This document shows, in pieces, positions 8,194 to 17,655 of a stretch of DNA of 64,000 nucleotides (positions within the stretch are counted from its first letter, which is position 1; every line of letters starts with the position of its first letter). Under the pieces are notes generated by a model, which searched no databases, had not been told where the DNA came from, and saw only the letters and a list, made by a program, of their open reading frames with translations. Position numbers and translations under genes: made by a program. The DNA is taken from the NCBI GenBank assembly GCA_963663315.1, contig OY760176.1, positions 868,001 to 932,000 on the forward strand, given 5' to 3'. This DNA is from G963663315 sp963663315 (lineage in GTDB: Bacteria; Pseudomonadota; Gammaproteobacteria; Arenicellales; Poriferihabitantaceae).

Positions 8194-9480
8194 GTGTTAG
8201 ACCCACAGTTACTGAGACGTAATATTGACCAACTGGCCGAAAGGTTGCGAGCCAGAGGGTATACCCTGGATATAGACTATTACCAGAGTCTTGAGAGACA
8301 GCGAAAATCGCTGCAAAGTGAAATCGAAAGTCTGCAGGAGCAAAGGAACAGGATATCGAAACAAATCGGGTTTGCAAAATCCCAGGGCAAGGACATTCAA
8401 CCGATTCTGAATTCAGTTGATGACCTGGGCGGACAACTGAAGAACAGGAAAACCGAACTCGGTAACATCCAGCAGAAACTGACGGTACTGCTCAGTGAAT
8501 TTCCCAATGTGGCAGATGATAGTGTGCCCGTTGGCAGCGATGAAAATGAAAATGTTGAAATCCGGCGGTGGGGCATTCAGAGGGAATTTGACTTTCCGGT
8601 CAAGGACCATGTTGATCTTGGCGAAAGCCTCAAACAAATGGACTATGAAACTGCGTCGAAATTGTCAGGGTCGAGATTTGTGGTGATGACTGGCAGTCTC
8701 GCCAGACTTCACCGTGCGCTGGCGCAATTCATGCTGGATTTTCATATTCGCGAACACGGTTATACTGAAGTCAATGTTCCGCTGCTGGTCAATCAACAGA
8801 CCTTGTTTGGAACGGGACAGTTGCCCAAGTTTGAAGATGACCAGTTTCGTACTTCCGATAACCCGCCGTATTATTTGATACCGACCGCTGAAGTGCCATT
8901 GACCAATCTTGTGGCCGACCGGATTCTTGATGCTGACTCGCTGCCGCTCAGATTCATTGCCCATACTCCCTGTTTTCGAAAAGAGGCCGGTTCTCATGGT
9001 AAGGATACCCGGGGCATGATTCGACAACATCAGTTTGAAAAAGTCGAAATGGTGCATGTTGTCAGGCCCGACCAATCCTATCTGTCGCTGAACCAGATGA
9101 CCGGCCATGCCGAAGCAATCCTGCAGGCGCTGGAAATGCCCTACCGGGTGATTGCCTTATGTACCGGAGATATGGGGTTTTCAGCCGCCAAGACCTTTGA
9201 CCTGGAAGTATGGATTCCGAGTCAGAACCAATACCGCGAAATATCATCATGCAGTAATGTCGAAGGCTTTCAGGCTCGCAGGATGAAAGCGCGCTGGCGT
9301 AATCCGGCTACCGGGAAACCCGAACCGGTGCATACCTTGAATGGGTCCGGTGTGGCAGTGGGGCGCGCCCTGGTAGCTGTGATGGAGAATTATCAGAATG
9401 CCGATGGCAGTATTTCCATCCCTGCCGTACTGGCGCCCTGGATGGGTGGCCTTGACAGGCTGATAAGAACTGCCGGATGA
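8194..9480 (+). CDS. serS: Seryl-tRNA synthetase
   Basis: Class II synthetase of 428 residues from the GTG at 8194. I chose this start because MLDPQLLRRNIDQLAERL is the family N-terminus; the frame stays open upstream to a TTG at 8149. The N-terminal antiparallel coiled coil (about 30-95) binds the long variable arm of tRNA-Ser. The catalytic core has motif 2, TPCFRKEAGS, and motif 3, GSGVAVGRALVAVMENYQ. It charges tRNA-Ser and tRNA-Sec. Cytosolic. Confidence 0.96.
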   Translation: MLDPQLLRRNIDQLAERLRARGYTLDIDYYQSLERQRKSLQSEIESLQEQRNRISKQIGFAKSQGKDIQPILNSVDDLGGQLKNRKTELGNIQQKLTVLLSEFPNVADDSVPVGSDENENVEIRRWGIQREFDFPVKDHVDLGESLKQMDYETASKLSGSRFVVMTGSLARLHRALAQFMLDFHIREHGYTEVNVPLLVNQQTLFGTGQLPKFEDDQFRTSDNPPYYLIPTAEVPLTNLVADRILDADSLPLRFIAHTPCFRKEAGSHGKDTRGMIRQHQFEKVEMVHVVRPDQSYLSLNQMTGHAEAILQALEMPYRVIALCTGDMGFSAAKTFDLEVWIPSQNQYREISSCSNVEGFQARRMKARWRNPATGKPEPVHTLNGSGVAVGRALVAVMENYQNADGSISIPAVLAPWMGGLDRLIRTAG

Positions 9481-9499
9481 ATGATAAGGAACTGGTGAA

Positions 9500-10297
9500 A
9501 TGTTGAAAATTGTAATTTCCGGGGCTGCGGGTCGAATGGGTGCAGCGATCGCCCGTGAACTGTACCCAATGGATGATCTGACTGTTGTCGGCGCACTCGA
9601 CAGGGTGGGCAATGACGTGATTGGCAAGCACATCGGGGAAGTGGCCGGGTTGCCTGAACCGGGCGTCAGAATCACCGACAGGATTGAAAATCTCGAATTT
9701 GATGTGATGATCGATTTCTCGAGTCCCGTTGCGGTGGCAGATCACCTCGAAATCTGTCAGGCGCACGATGCCGCCATTGTGGTCGGTACAACCGGGCTTG
9801 ATCAGGCGCAAAGTCAATTGGTCGTCAACGCGGCTGATTCGATTCCGGTGCTATTGGCTGCCAATACCAGTGTGGGTATCAACCTTTGTGTGGCGCTGGT
9901 GGAAATTGCAAGTAAGGTGATCGGTGATTCGGTTGATATTGAAGTCGTTGAAGCTCATCATCGCCACAAGGCAGACGCGCCGTCGGGTACGGCTCTTTTA
10001 CTAGGCAAGGCGGCGGCGGGTGCGCTGGACCGGGATTTCCCGGATTGCGGTACATTTGCCCGGGAGGGACAAACCGGTGAGCGCGAAACCGGAACCATCG
10101 GTTTTTCCACTATTCGTGGTGGCGATATCGCAGGCGAACATACCGTCATGTTTATTGGTGAAAGCGAGCGACTCGAGATCACTCACCGGGCAACGGACAG
10201 GAAAATATTCGCACGTGGAGCAGTGCGTGCAGCGAGTTGGCTGGCACAACAGAAAACAGGCTTCTACAGCATGCAGGATGTGCTTGGTCTTGATTGA
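9500..10297 (+). CDS. dapB: 4-hydroxy-tetrahydrodipicolinate reductase
   Basis: 265 residues. N-terminal Rossmann fold with GAAGRMG at residues 8-14, and the active-site/tetramer segment EAHHRHKADAPSGTA near 152-166, which holds the catalytic His and Lys. It reduces 4-hydroxy-tetrahydrodipicolinate with NAD(P)H in lysine and diaminopimelate synthesis. It precedes carAB-greA as in many gammaproteobacteria but has its own terminator, so it is probably not co-transcribed with carA. Confidence 0.96.
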   Translation: MLKIVISGAAGRMGAAIARELYPMDDLTVVGALDRVGNDVIGKHIGEVAGLPEPGVRITDRIENLEFDVMIDFSSPVAVADHLEICQAHDAAIVVGTTGLDQAQSQLVVNAADSIPVLLAANTSVGINLCVALVEIASKVIGDSVDIEVVEAHHRHKADAPSGTALLLGKAAAGALDRDFPDCGTFAREGQTGERETGTIGFSTIRGGDIAGEHTVMFIGESERLEITHRATDRKIFARGAVRAASWLAQQKTGFYSMQDVLGLD

Positions 10298-10348
10298 TTG
10301 AAACTTGTTCAGGATGTAAAATGCACCACTCATTGACCCGATGCGGCA

Positions 10349-10381
10349 GGGGGAAACCGGTAGAGTTTCTCCCTTTTTTTA
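10349..10381 (+). terminator. Rho-independent terminator after dapB
   Basis: A nine-pair stem, GGGGGAAAC with GTTTCTCCC (one G-U pair), and a 7-nt loop are followed by eight T residues. It separates dapB from carA. Confidence 0.85.
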
Positions 10382-10429
10382 GGCGTACATTGCGGATCCG
10401 GGATGCCGATGGCTTAACTGGAGATATTA

Positions 10430-11575
10430 TTGAATACACCTGCTCTGCTTGTTCTTGAAGACGGCAGCACGTTCCATGGCAAGTCAATCGGCGCCAATGG
10501 CATGAGTGTCGGGGAACTTGTCTTCAATACTTCGATGACCGGTTACCAGGAAATTCTGACCGACCCTTCCTACGCCATGCAGTTGGTTACATTGACCAAC
10601 CCCCATATCGGCAATGTGGGCGCCAACTCCGAAGACGTGGAATCAGCCGGGATCTTCTGCTCGGGGTTGATCGTGAAAAATGTACCCATCCTGCATTCTA
10701 ACTGGCGCTCCGACGAGTCTCTGCCTGAATATCTGCGACGCCAGGGGGTCGTGGCAATCAGTGATATCGACACCAGGAAGTTAACCCGTATCCTGCGCAA
10801 CAAGGGCGCTCAACGTGGCTGTATCATCGCACAGGAATCCCCGGATGAAGTGGCCGCGCTGGCTGCAGCCCGGTCGTTTCCCGGTCTTGCCGGAATGGAC
10901 CTGGCAAAGGAGGTGACAACAGATCAAATCTATATATGGAATGGTGGGGTATGGGATCTGGAATCGGGTTATCAGGTGGCAGGCCAATCCGTATATTCAG
11001 TTGTCGCTTTTGATTTTGGTATCAAGCGCAACATCATGCGATTGCTGGCCGAGCGGGGGTGTGATATCACGGTAGTTCCTGCAACTACTTCAGCCGAAGT
11101 GGTTATGGCAATGGAGCCCGACGGTGTGTTTTTATCCAATGGTCCCGGAGATCCCGAGCCCTGTGACTATGCAATAAACGCAATCGGTCGCATCCTCAAT
11201 ACCGGTGTTCCTGTATTTGGAATCTGCCTGGGGCATCAGTTGTTGTGTCTGGCGAGTGGCGCGAAAACCGAAAAAATGAAATTTGGTCATCATGGCGCTA
11301 ATCATCCGGTGCAGGACCTGGATACCGGGCAGGTCCTGATCACCAGCCAGAACCATGGCTTTACCGTGGATCATAAATCTCTGGGGGACAATATCCGGGT
11401 AACTCATTGCTCATTGTTCGATAACACGATACAGGGTGTCGAACGTCTTGATGTTCCCGCATTCTCATTTCAGGGACATCCCGAAGCCAGTCCCGGACCG
11501 AAAGATATCGGTTATTTGTTTGACCGGTTTATCCGGATGATGGAAAAAGACAAGTCAAGGAAGTCCGATGCCTAA
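10430..11575 (+). CDS. carA: Carbamoyl-phosphate synthase small subunit (glutaminase)
   Basis: 381 residues. The C-terminal class I glutamine amidotransferase domain has its nucleophile in VFGICLGHQLL near residue 265 and the partner His-Glu in SFQGHPEASPGP. It hydrolyses glutamine and channels ammonia to CarB for arginine and pyrimidine synthesis. TTG start preceded by GGAG. The gene overlaps carB by 8 bp, which suggests coupled translation. I saw no clear regulatory element in the 48 bp between the upstream terminator and the start. Confidence 0.97.
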   Translation: MNTPALLVLEDGSTFHGKSIGANGMSVGELVFNTSMTGYQEILTDPSYAMQLVTLTNPHIGNVGANSEDVESAGIFCSGLIVKNVPILHSNWRSDESLPEYLRRQGVVAISDIDTRKLTRILRNKGAQRGCIIAQESPDEVAALAAARSFPGLAGMDLAKEVTTDQIYIWNGGVWDLESGYQVAGQSVYSVVAFDFGIKRNIMRLLAERGCDITVVPATTSAEVVMAMEPDGVFLSNGPGDPEPCDYAINAIGRILNTGVPVFGICLGHQLLCLASGAKTEKMKFGHHGANHPVQDLDTGQVLITSQNHGFTVDHKSLGDNIRVTHCSLFDNTIQGVERLDVPAFSFQGHPEASPGPKDIGYLFDRFIRMMEKDKSRKSDA

Positions 11576-14500
11576 ACGGGAAGACATTAAATCCATTCTT
11601 ATTATCGGAGCGGGACCGATAATCATCGGTCAGGCCTGCGAATTTGATTATTCAGGGGTTCAGGCCTGCAAGGCGCTCAGGCAGGAGGGATACCGGGTCA
11701 TACTGGTGAACTCGAATCCTGCCACCATCATGACGGATCCTGATTTTTCCGATGCGACCTATATCGAACCGATCAAGTGGGAAACCGTGGCAAAGATCAT
11801 AGAGGCGGAGAGACCGGATGCGATACTTCCCACCATGGGTGGGCAAACCGGACTGAATTGTGCGCTGGACCTGAATCGCCATGGAGTGTTGAAAAAGTTC
11901 AATGTTGAAATGATCGGCGCGACCAGTGAAGCGATTGACAAGGCTGAAGACAGGGAGCAGTTCCGTCAGGCAATGGCGGCGATCAATCTTGAAACGGCAA
12001 ACGGTGATCTGGCGCATTCCCTGGAGGATGCCCACGCGATTGCCAATAAAATCGGTTTTCCGGTGATTATCAGACCTTCATTCACTCTGGGTGGGAGTGG
12101 TGGTGGGATTGCCTATAACATGGATGAGTTTGATGAAATCTGCAATCGAGGACTTGATACTTCGCCGACCAATGAGCTTCTGATCGAGGAAAGCATCATC
12201 GGTTGGAAAGAATATGAAATGGAAGTGGTCAGGGACAGCAATGATAACTGTATTATCGTTTGTGCGATTGAAAATATGGACCCGATGGGTGTGCATACCG
12301 GTGATTCAATCACGGTAGCGCCGGCACAGACACTGACTGACAAGGAATACCAGATCATGCGCGATGCCAGTATCGCAGTGTTGAGGGAGATTGGAGTGGA
12401 TACAGGAGGCTCGAACGTTCAATTCGCAATCAATCCCGATAATGGTCGGATGATTATCATTGAAATGAACCCCAGGGTCTCACGGTCTTCAGCGCTGGCA
12501 TCCAAGGCAACCGGCTTCCCAATTGCGAAGGTGGCAGCCAGACTCGCAGTTGGACTCACCCTGAATGAATTGAAGAACGAAATTACCAATGGCGCAACGC
12601 CTGCCTCGTTTGAACCAAGCATTGATTACGTAGTGACCAAGGTTCCCCGATTCGATTTTGAGAAATTTCCGCAGGCAGACGCAACCCTGACCACACAAAT
12701 GAAGTCGGTGGGCGAGGTCATGGCCATAGGGCGAACCTTCCAGGAATCATTCCAGAAAGCATTGCGAGGCCTCGAAATCGGCTCCAGCGGACTTGATGAC
12801 CAGACGGTGCCTGATAACATCAGTGCCCACGATTTTTTAACCTCGAAGCTGCGCATCCCCGGCGCCAGTCGACCCTGGTATCTTGCCCAGGCTTTTCGTG
12901 CCGGAATGAGCATCGACGCAATTAATCAGATCTGCAGAATCGACCATTGGTTTCTGGCTCAGATAGAGGATCTGGTGGAAACCGAGAAAGAGATTGCCAG
13001 ATCAGAATTGATCGGTCTTTCCACCGTCATTTTGAGAGGCTGGAAAGCGAAAGGGTTTTCGGATTGCCGTATTGCAAGGTTGATGGAACTCGATGAGCAG
13101 CAGATCAGGGACTACCGGTACAGAAATGCGATTCATCCGGTATTCAAACGGGTCGATTCCTGTGCGGCCGAATTTGATACCGCTACGGCGTATCTGTATT
13201 CGACTTATGAAGAGGAATGTGAAGCCAATCCGACTGACAATGAGAAAATAATGGTGCTCGGCGGAGGTCCCAATCGGATAGGGCAGGGTATCGAATTTGA
13301 TTATTGCTGTGTGCATGCCTCCATGGCGTTAAGTGAGGATGGATTCGAAACGATCATGGTGAACTGTAATCCGGAAACCGTATCCACCGACTATGATACG
13401 TCAGACCGGTTGTATTTCGAGTCGCTGACTCTGGAAGACGTACTTGAAATTGTTCGCATAGAAAAACCGCTTGGAGTTATTGTTCAGTTTGGTGGTCAAA
13501 CTCCGCTGAAGCTGGCACGTGACCTTGAAAAAGCGGGGACTCCGATTATTGGCACATCACCTGCCTCGATTCATCATGCAGAAGATCGTGCCTTTTTTCA
13601 GAAACTGCTGGCTGATCTGGGTTTGCTGCAGCCGCCAAATCGTACCGCGACCAGTCGGCCTGAAGCGCTCGGTCTGGCGGATGAAATCGGTTATCCGTTG
13701 ATTGTCCGTCCATCCTATGTCCTTGGCGGACGAGGCATGGAGATTGTCTATAACCCGCAGGACCTCGACACTTACCTGCAATCCATGTCCGACAATTCGT
13801 TTGATTCCCCGATTTTACTGGACCGGTTTCTCAATGATGCCGTTGAAGTGGATGTGGATGCGGTGAGCGACGGCAAGCGTGTCGTGATTGGCGGCATTAT
13901 GGAGCACATAGAGGCGGCAGGAGTGCATTCCGGTGATTCCGCCTGTTCGTTACCACCGTATAGTCTGTCTGGCGACTTGCAGGAGGAACTGAAGGTGCAG
14001 ACCCGTGCGCTGGCGCTGGCATTGAATGTGGTTGGTCTGATGAATGTGCAGTTTGCGGTTAAAGGCGAGCAGATATACGTTCTCGAAGTCAATCCAAGGG
14101 CATCGAGAACGGTTCCGTTTGTCTCCAAGGCGACCGCCAGACCCTTGGCCAGGATTGCTTCACGATGCATGGCAGGGCAATCTCTGGCTGAACAGGGTAT
14201 TGTGGATGAACAGGCGCCGAACTTTTATTCGGTTAAGGAAGCGGTTTTTCCGTTCATCAAATTTCCGGGAGTGGATACCGTGCTTGGTCCGGAAATGAAA
14301 AGTACCGGTGAGGTGATGGGCATTGGCCATAGTTTTGGCGAAGCCTTCGAGAAATCCCAGAATGCGGCGGGTTACACCATCCCTGGGTCCGGCAGGATCA
14401 TGTTCAGCCTGCGCAAGGAAGACCAGCACGATGCCGTACCGATTGTCCGGTATTTTTACAACGCCGGATTTGAAATTCTGGCGACTGAAGGTACTGGCAA

Positions 14501-14855
14501 AGTGATCGGGGAAGCGGGCATTCCGGTCAAGCTGGTCAACAAGGTCATTGAAGGCAGGCCCCATGTTGTCGACATGATCAAGAATCACGAATTTGATTTG
14601 ATCGTCAATACCACATCTGGCAAGCAGAGTCTGAAAGATTCCTATACAATTCGTCGGCAGGCGTTATTGCACAAGGTGACGTATTACACGACATTGGCGG
14701 CTGCCAGAGCCTCTTCTGAAGCCCATCGATACGCTGGGACGATTACTGTAAATAAGTTGCAGAAACTCCATGAACAGCTTGTTCATTCTCCGGCTGCAGG
14801 ACCTGACATACGCAAGTCAGGGACTGTGATCAGGGCTTTGTGCCAGGACTTGTAA
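11568..14855 (+). CDS. carB: Carbamoyl-phosphate synthase large subunit
   Basis: 1095 residues, slightly longer than E. coli CarB (about 1073). Two homologous ATP-grasp halves are visible: IIIGAGPIIIGQACEFDYSG near residue 10 and its repeat VLGGGPNRIGQGIEFDYC near residue 563. PSFTLGGSGGG and PSYVLGGRGM mark the two ATP sites. The C-terminal MGS-like domain (about 945-1075) is the allosteric site. It makes carbamoyl phosphate from bicarbonate, ammonia and two ATP. Confidence 0.98.
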   Translation: MPKREDIKSILIIGAGPIIIGQACEFDYSGVQACKALRQEGYRVILVNSNPATIMTDPDFSDATYIEPIKWETVAKIIEAERPDAILPTMGGQTGLNCALDLNRHGVLKKFNVEMIGATSEAIDKAEDREQFRQAMAAINLETANGDLAHSLEDAHAIANKIGFPVIIRPSFTLGGSGGGIAYNMDEFDEICNRGLDTSPTNELLIEESIIGWKEYEMEVVRDSNDNCIIVCAIENMDPMGVHTGDSITVAPAQTLTDKEYQIMRDASIAVLREIGVDTGGSNVQFAINPDNGRMIIIEMNPRVSRSSALASKATGFPIAKVAARLAVGLTLNELKNEITNGATPASFEPSIDYVVTKVPRFDFEKFPQADATLTTQMKSVGEVMAIGRTFQESFQKALRGLEIGSSGLDDQTVPDNISAHDFLTSKLRIPGASRPWYLAQAFRAGMSIDAINQICRIDHWFLAQIEDLVETEKEIARSELIGLSTVILRGWKAKGFSDCRIARLMELDEQQIRDYRYRNAIHPVFKRVDSCAAEFDTATAYLYSTYEEECEANPTDNEKIMVLGGGPNRIGQGIEFDYCCVHASMALSEDGFETIMVNCNPETVSTDYDTSDRLYFESLTLEDVLEIVRIEKPLGVIVQFGGQTPLKLARDLEKAGTPIIGTSPASIHHAEDRAFFQKLLADLGLLQPPNRTATSRPEALGLADEIGYPLIVRPSYVLGGRGMEIVYNPQDLDTYLQSMSDNSFDSPILLDRFLNDAVEVDVDAVSDGKRVVIGGIMEHIEAAGVHSGDSACSLPPYSLSGDLQEELKVQTRALALALNVVGLMNVQFAVKGEQIYVLEVNPRASRTVPFVSKATARPLARIASRCMAGQSLAEQGIVDEQAPNFYSVKEAVFPFIKFPGVDTVLGPEMKSTGEVMGIGHSFGEAFEKSQNAAGYTIPGSGRIMFSLRKEDQHDAVPIVRYFYNAGFEILATEGTGKVIGEAGIPVKLVNKVIEGRPHVVDMIKNHEFDLIVNTTSGKQSLKDSYTIRRQALLHKVTYYTTLAAARASSEAHRYAGTITVNKLQKLHEQLVHSPAAGPDIRKSGTVIRALCQDL

Positions 14856-14887
14856 CCAGGACCCGGGGAGTGAGAGACAGACAGAAT

Positions 14888-15367
14888 ATGAATGAAAGAG
14901 TTGTGTTGACCCGCAAGGGCGCTGATGCGTTGCGTGAGGAATTGAAAAAACTGAAGAGTGTCGATCGACCGAGAATCATAATCGCCATTACAGAAGCCCG
15001 TTCCCATGGCGACCTTTCTGAAAATGCCGAGTACGATGCCGCAAAAGAGCAACAGGGTTTTACCGAAGGCCGAATTGCCGAGCTCGAATCGAGTCTTTCC
15101 ATTGCAGAGATCATCGATCCGGTGAAAATCGGCCGCGAAGACAGGGTTGTATTTGGCGCGTACATTGATCTTTACGATGTCGATGCAGACAAATCAGTCA
15201 CCTACCAGTTGGTCGGGAATCTCGAAGCAGACCTGAACAAGGGAAGAATTTCAATCAGCTCGCCGATCGGCAAGTCGCTTTTAGGTAAGAATACCGGAGA
15301 CGATATTGAGGTTTCTGCGCCAGGCGGCAAAAGAATTTACGAAATCCTGGGTGTCAGCTATAAGTAG
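14888..15367 (+). CDS. greA: Transcription elongation factor GreA
   Basis: 159 residues from the ATG at 14888, chosen because MNERVVLTRKGADALREEL matches the family N-terminus and GGGAGTGAGAG lies upstream; the frame is open further upstream into the carB end. The N-terminal coiled coil (about 10-75) contains DLSENAEYDAAKEQQ, whose acidic tip triggers cleavage of backtracked RNA in RNA polymerase. The C-terminal FKBP-like domain ends GKRIYEILGVSYK. Last gene of the carAB-greA group. Confidence 0.95.
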   Translation: MNERVVLTRKGADALREELKKLKSVDRPRIIIAITEARSHGDLSENAEYDAAKEQQGFTEGRIAELESSLSIAEIIDPVKIGREDRVVFGAYIDLYDVDADKSVTYQLVGNLEADLNKGRISISSPIGKSLLGKNTGDDIEVSAPGGKRIYEILGVSYK

Positions 15368-15449
15368 GGACAGGCCCCTGTGCCTGTCCGCAAACCAATA
15401 TCAGCCGCATATGGAAAATAACAGGGGCAACCACAGAGGGGTTGCCCCT
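15368..15449. repeat. REP-like hairpins downstream of greA
   Basis: Two palindromic units. The first, 15368-15389, has arms GGACAGGC and GCCTGTCC and recurs at 18535, 18570, 20258 and 20293. The second, 15423-15449, has perfect 10-bp arms AGGGGCAACC and GGTTGCCCCT. Their copy number and hairpin form match extragenic REP-type elements. The rest of the gap to 15639 holds one short direct repeat and nothing else I recognise. Confidence 0.75.
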
Positions 15450-15563
15450 ACGCATCATTACCCACATGGGGTTATCCCTGCGATTGCTGAAGTGACCGGG
15501 CGTGTTTCAGCACTTCGAAGAAATCCGGATTGTCGCCCGAAATGATGATATGGCGCCCTTGGG

Positions 15564-15580
15564 AAAGACGACATTTTAGA
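15564..15580 (+). repeat. 17-bp direct repeat, left copy, flanking the carbonic anhydrase block
   Basis: AAAGACGACATTTTAGA occurs here and again, identical, at 16455-16471. Between the copies lie the GC-rich carbonic anhydrase gene and a broken macro-domain gene. It may be part of an insertion-sequence end or a recombination junction. Confidence 0.7.
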
Positions 15581-15639
15581 AGTGCAGAAAAGGCGACGCA
15601 GGTGGTAGAATATCTGGACACGACCACTGGCTGACCCTG

Positions 15640-16287
15640 ATGACCACCGCCTTGGAAGCAATTGAACGGCTGAAGGAAGGCAACCGACGTTTCGTGGCCG
15701 GTCGGCGACGGAGCGGGGCTATCAGTTCGCGCCGGCGTGCGCGGCTCGCCGGTGGTCAGACCCCATTCACCGTCATCCTCGGCTGTTCCGACTCACGGGT
15801 GCCAGCGGAGTTGGTGTTCGACCAAGGGCTTGGCGATCTCTTCGTCATTCGTGTGGCGGGCAACGTGGCGACACCGTCCCAGGTGGGCAGCGTGGAGTTC
15901 GCCGTCGGTATGTTCGGTGTCGGGTTGGTGGTTGTGCTGGGACACACCAGGTGCGGCGCCATTGAGGCAGTGCTGAAAGAACTTGACCACTCTCCCGAAA
16001 ACTGTTCGGGAAACCTGGAGTCCATCCTGAGCCGCATCCGCCCAACAGTCCAGTCTCTGCTGGACACGGCTCCGCATACTGATCACGACACGCTCATTCG
16101 GCAAGCGGTGAGGGCCAATGTCCGGGCCCAGGTTGCTAGTCTCGCCCAGAGCTCGGAACTGCTTGGGCGGCTCGTCGAAGCGGGCAGGGTCATGCTGGTG
16201 GGCGCCGAGTACGATCTCGTCACCGGCGAGGTGGATTTTCTCAACGGGGCGCGTAATGACGACGAAAGCTCACTGGCGCAGCCTTGA
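15640..16287 (+). CDS. Beta-class carbonic anhydrase
   Basis: 215 residues. Zinc ligands fit the beta class: CSDSR (Cys49, with the Asp51-Arg53 dyad) and GHTRCGA (His102, Cys105). It interconverts CO2 and bicarbonate in the cytosol. No signal peptide. The codons are clearly more GC-rich than those of the housekeeping genes on either side, and the gene is bracketed by a 17-bp direct repeat with a fragment of another gene beside it, all suggesting horizontal acquisition. It stands alone, with no transporter or carboxylase neighbour. Confidence 0.93.
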   Translation: MTTALEAIERLKEGNRRFVAGRRRSGAISSRRRARLAGGQTPFTVILGCSDSRVPAELVFDQGLGDLFVIRVAGNVATPSQVGSVEFAVGMFGVGLVVVLGHTRCGAIEAVLKELDHSPENCSGNLESILSRIRPTVQSLLDTAPHTDHDTLIRQAVRANVRAQVASLAQSSELLGRLVEAGRVMLVGAEYDLVTGEVDFLNGARNDDESSLAQP

Positions 16288-16323
16288 GCGGTTGTAATTC
16301 GTCTCGCCCATCAACGCGATTGA

Positions 16324-16446
16324 CATGAGTACGGGGGTCCCATCGTCCAGGGCGACATCACGACAGCTGCCACGGATGCCATCGTCAACGCGGTCAATCC
16401 GGCTATGCTGGGCGGAGGCGGCGTGAATGGCGCTATCCACTGTTGA
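16324..16446 (+). pseudogene. Macro-domain (ADP-ribose-binding, YmdB-like) gene fragment
   Basis: This frame reads VQGDITTAATDAIVNAVNPA, then MLGGGGVNGAIH and a stop. That is the N-terminal third of a macro domain; the family has QGDIT, IVNAAN and GGGGVDGAIH. The frame is closed upstream after about nine codons and ends in TGA just before the right copy of the 17-bp repeat. No start codon and most of the domain are missing, so it is a remnant. Confidence 0.85.
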
Positions 16447-16454
16447 ATAAACCA

Positions 16455-16471
16455 AAAGACGACATTTTAGA
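16455..16471 (+). repeat. 17-bp direct repeat, right copy
   Basis: Identical to 15564-15580. It truncates the macro-domain fragment on its right side, as expected for the edge of an inserted or deleted segment. Confidence 0.7.
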
Positions 16472-16535
16472 GTTGCGTTGACACGAAAATCAGCATGGTT
16501 GCAGATCTCGCAGGGGTGCATTTAAAATCGGTACG

Positions 16536-16919
16536 ATGAAAACTGTTATTGACCATATATCTGTCGGCGTTAGTGATTTGAATGCTGCTGGCGAGTTTTA
16601 TGATTTTATATTATCGTCGCTCGATATTTCCCGGAAATATGAAATCCCGGGGCAGGCGATTGCTTTTGGAGACGATTATGACTTCTGGATCAATGTGCCT
16701 CTTGATGATGCTCAGGCGGTCCCCGGCAATGGCGCTCATATTGCTTTCAGGGCGGACTCAATAGCACAGGTGGACCTGTTCTATCAATCAGCGATCAGCA
16801 ACGGGGCTGAATCCGACGGCAAACCGGGTTACAGAACCGAGTACGGTGAAGGCTATTATGCTACCTTCATAAAAGATCGCGATGGTAATAAGATTGAGGT
16901 TGTATACCGGCATGGATGA
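16536..16919 (+). CDS. VOC/glyoxalase-fold protein
   Basis: 127 residues with the two beta-alpha-beta-beta-beta modules of the VOC superfamily. It starts IDHISVGVSDLNAAGEFYDF (metal-ligand His at the first strand) and ends GYYATFIKDRDGNKIEVVYR, with the expected Glu near the C-terminus. Such small proteins include dioxygenases, resistance proteins and lactoylglutathione lyase relatives; the substrate is unknown. It overlaps the next gene by 8 bp, so the two are probably translated together. Confidence 0.82.
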   Translation: MKTVIDHISVGVSDLNAAGEFYDFILSSLDISRKYEIPGQAIAFGDDYDFWINVPLDDAQAVPGNGAHIAFRADSIAQVDLFYQSAISNGAESDGKPGYRTEYGEGYYATFIKDRDGNKIEVVYRHG

Positions 16920-17556
16920 CAGCGTACATAGCATGAAAGCAGACAGGTTTGTTGCCCTTTGGAATCGTTGCGCACGGTTCGATGACCCCGATTGCGGTGA
17001 CATATATCGTGCGCTGAAGGAGCGATACGGCGAATCACATCGCATCTACCATACCGGCAATCATATCTGCCATTGCCTGGCAGGATTTGATTCGATAGAT
17101 ACCGACCTGGCGCAGACCAGCAAGGATATTATCGAGTTGTCAATCTGGTTCCATGATGCAATTTATGATATCGCGGCCAGTGACAATGAAGCCCAAAGCG
17201 CCCGGTGGTTTTCCTCCCTGGCTGATAACAAGTTGCATCCGGATATCATCAATGCGGTCAATCGTTGCATTCTGTATACCACCCATCAGGATAGGCCGGC
17301 CGATCCATGTTCCCTGTATATGGTGGATGTTGATTTAAGTGGTTTTGGTCAGGATTGGGAAGGATTCTCCGCTGACGGACGAAAAATAAGAGAGGAAAAC
17401 AATCACCTGGATGACGAGGCATTCGTTGACGGGCAGGTTAAATTCATGAACCGGCTATTGAACAGAAGCTGTATTTTTTATACGGAATATTTCAATACCC
17501 GCCTGGAAAACAGGGCAAGGCAGAATATAATCCGTCAATTGGAGATTTATCGGTAG
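16912..17556 (+). CDS. Predicted HD-superfamily metal-dependent phosphohydrolase
   Basis: 214 residues from the ATG at 16912. Motifs fit the HD-like family of COG4339: a His in ESHRIYHTGNH near 47-51, then ELSIWFHDAIYD, giving the His81-Asp82 pair, and a later HLDDEAFVDGQ segment. These would bind one or two divalent metals. Homologues are poorly characterised and the natural substrate is unknown. It overlaps the VOC gene and seems to form a two-gene operon with it. Nothing in the next 100 bp is recognisable. Confidence 0.78.
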   Translation: MDDSVHSMKADRFVALWNRCARFDDPDCGDIYRALKERYGESHRIYHTGNHICHCLAGFDSIDTDLAQTSKDIIELSIWFHDAIYDIAASDNEAQSARWFSSLADNKLHPDIINAVNRCILYTTHQDRPADPCSLYMVDVDLSGFGQDWEGFSADGRKIREENNHLDDEAFVDGQVKFMNRLLNRSCIFYTEYFNTRLENRARQNIIRQLEIYR

Positions 17557-17655
17557 GGTTTCTGTTCTCATCCTGTCTGTGCTCCGGTCGCTTGACCCCG
17601 GTCTCAATGACAACCCGTAATCAAAGCCTGTTCAGATCCACGCCTGGAGACCCTG

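Noticed and set aside
15640..16287. Carboxysome or inorganic-carbon gene cluster around the carbonic anhydrase
   Set aside because: No Rubisco, shell or bicarbonate transporter gene is nearby; the gene stands alone.
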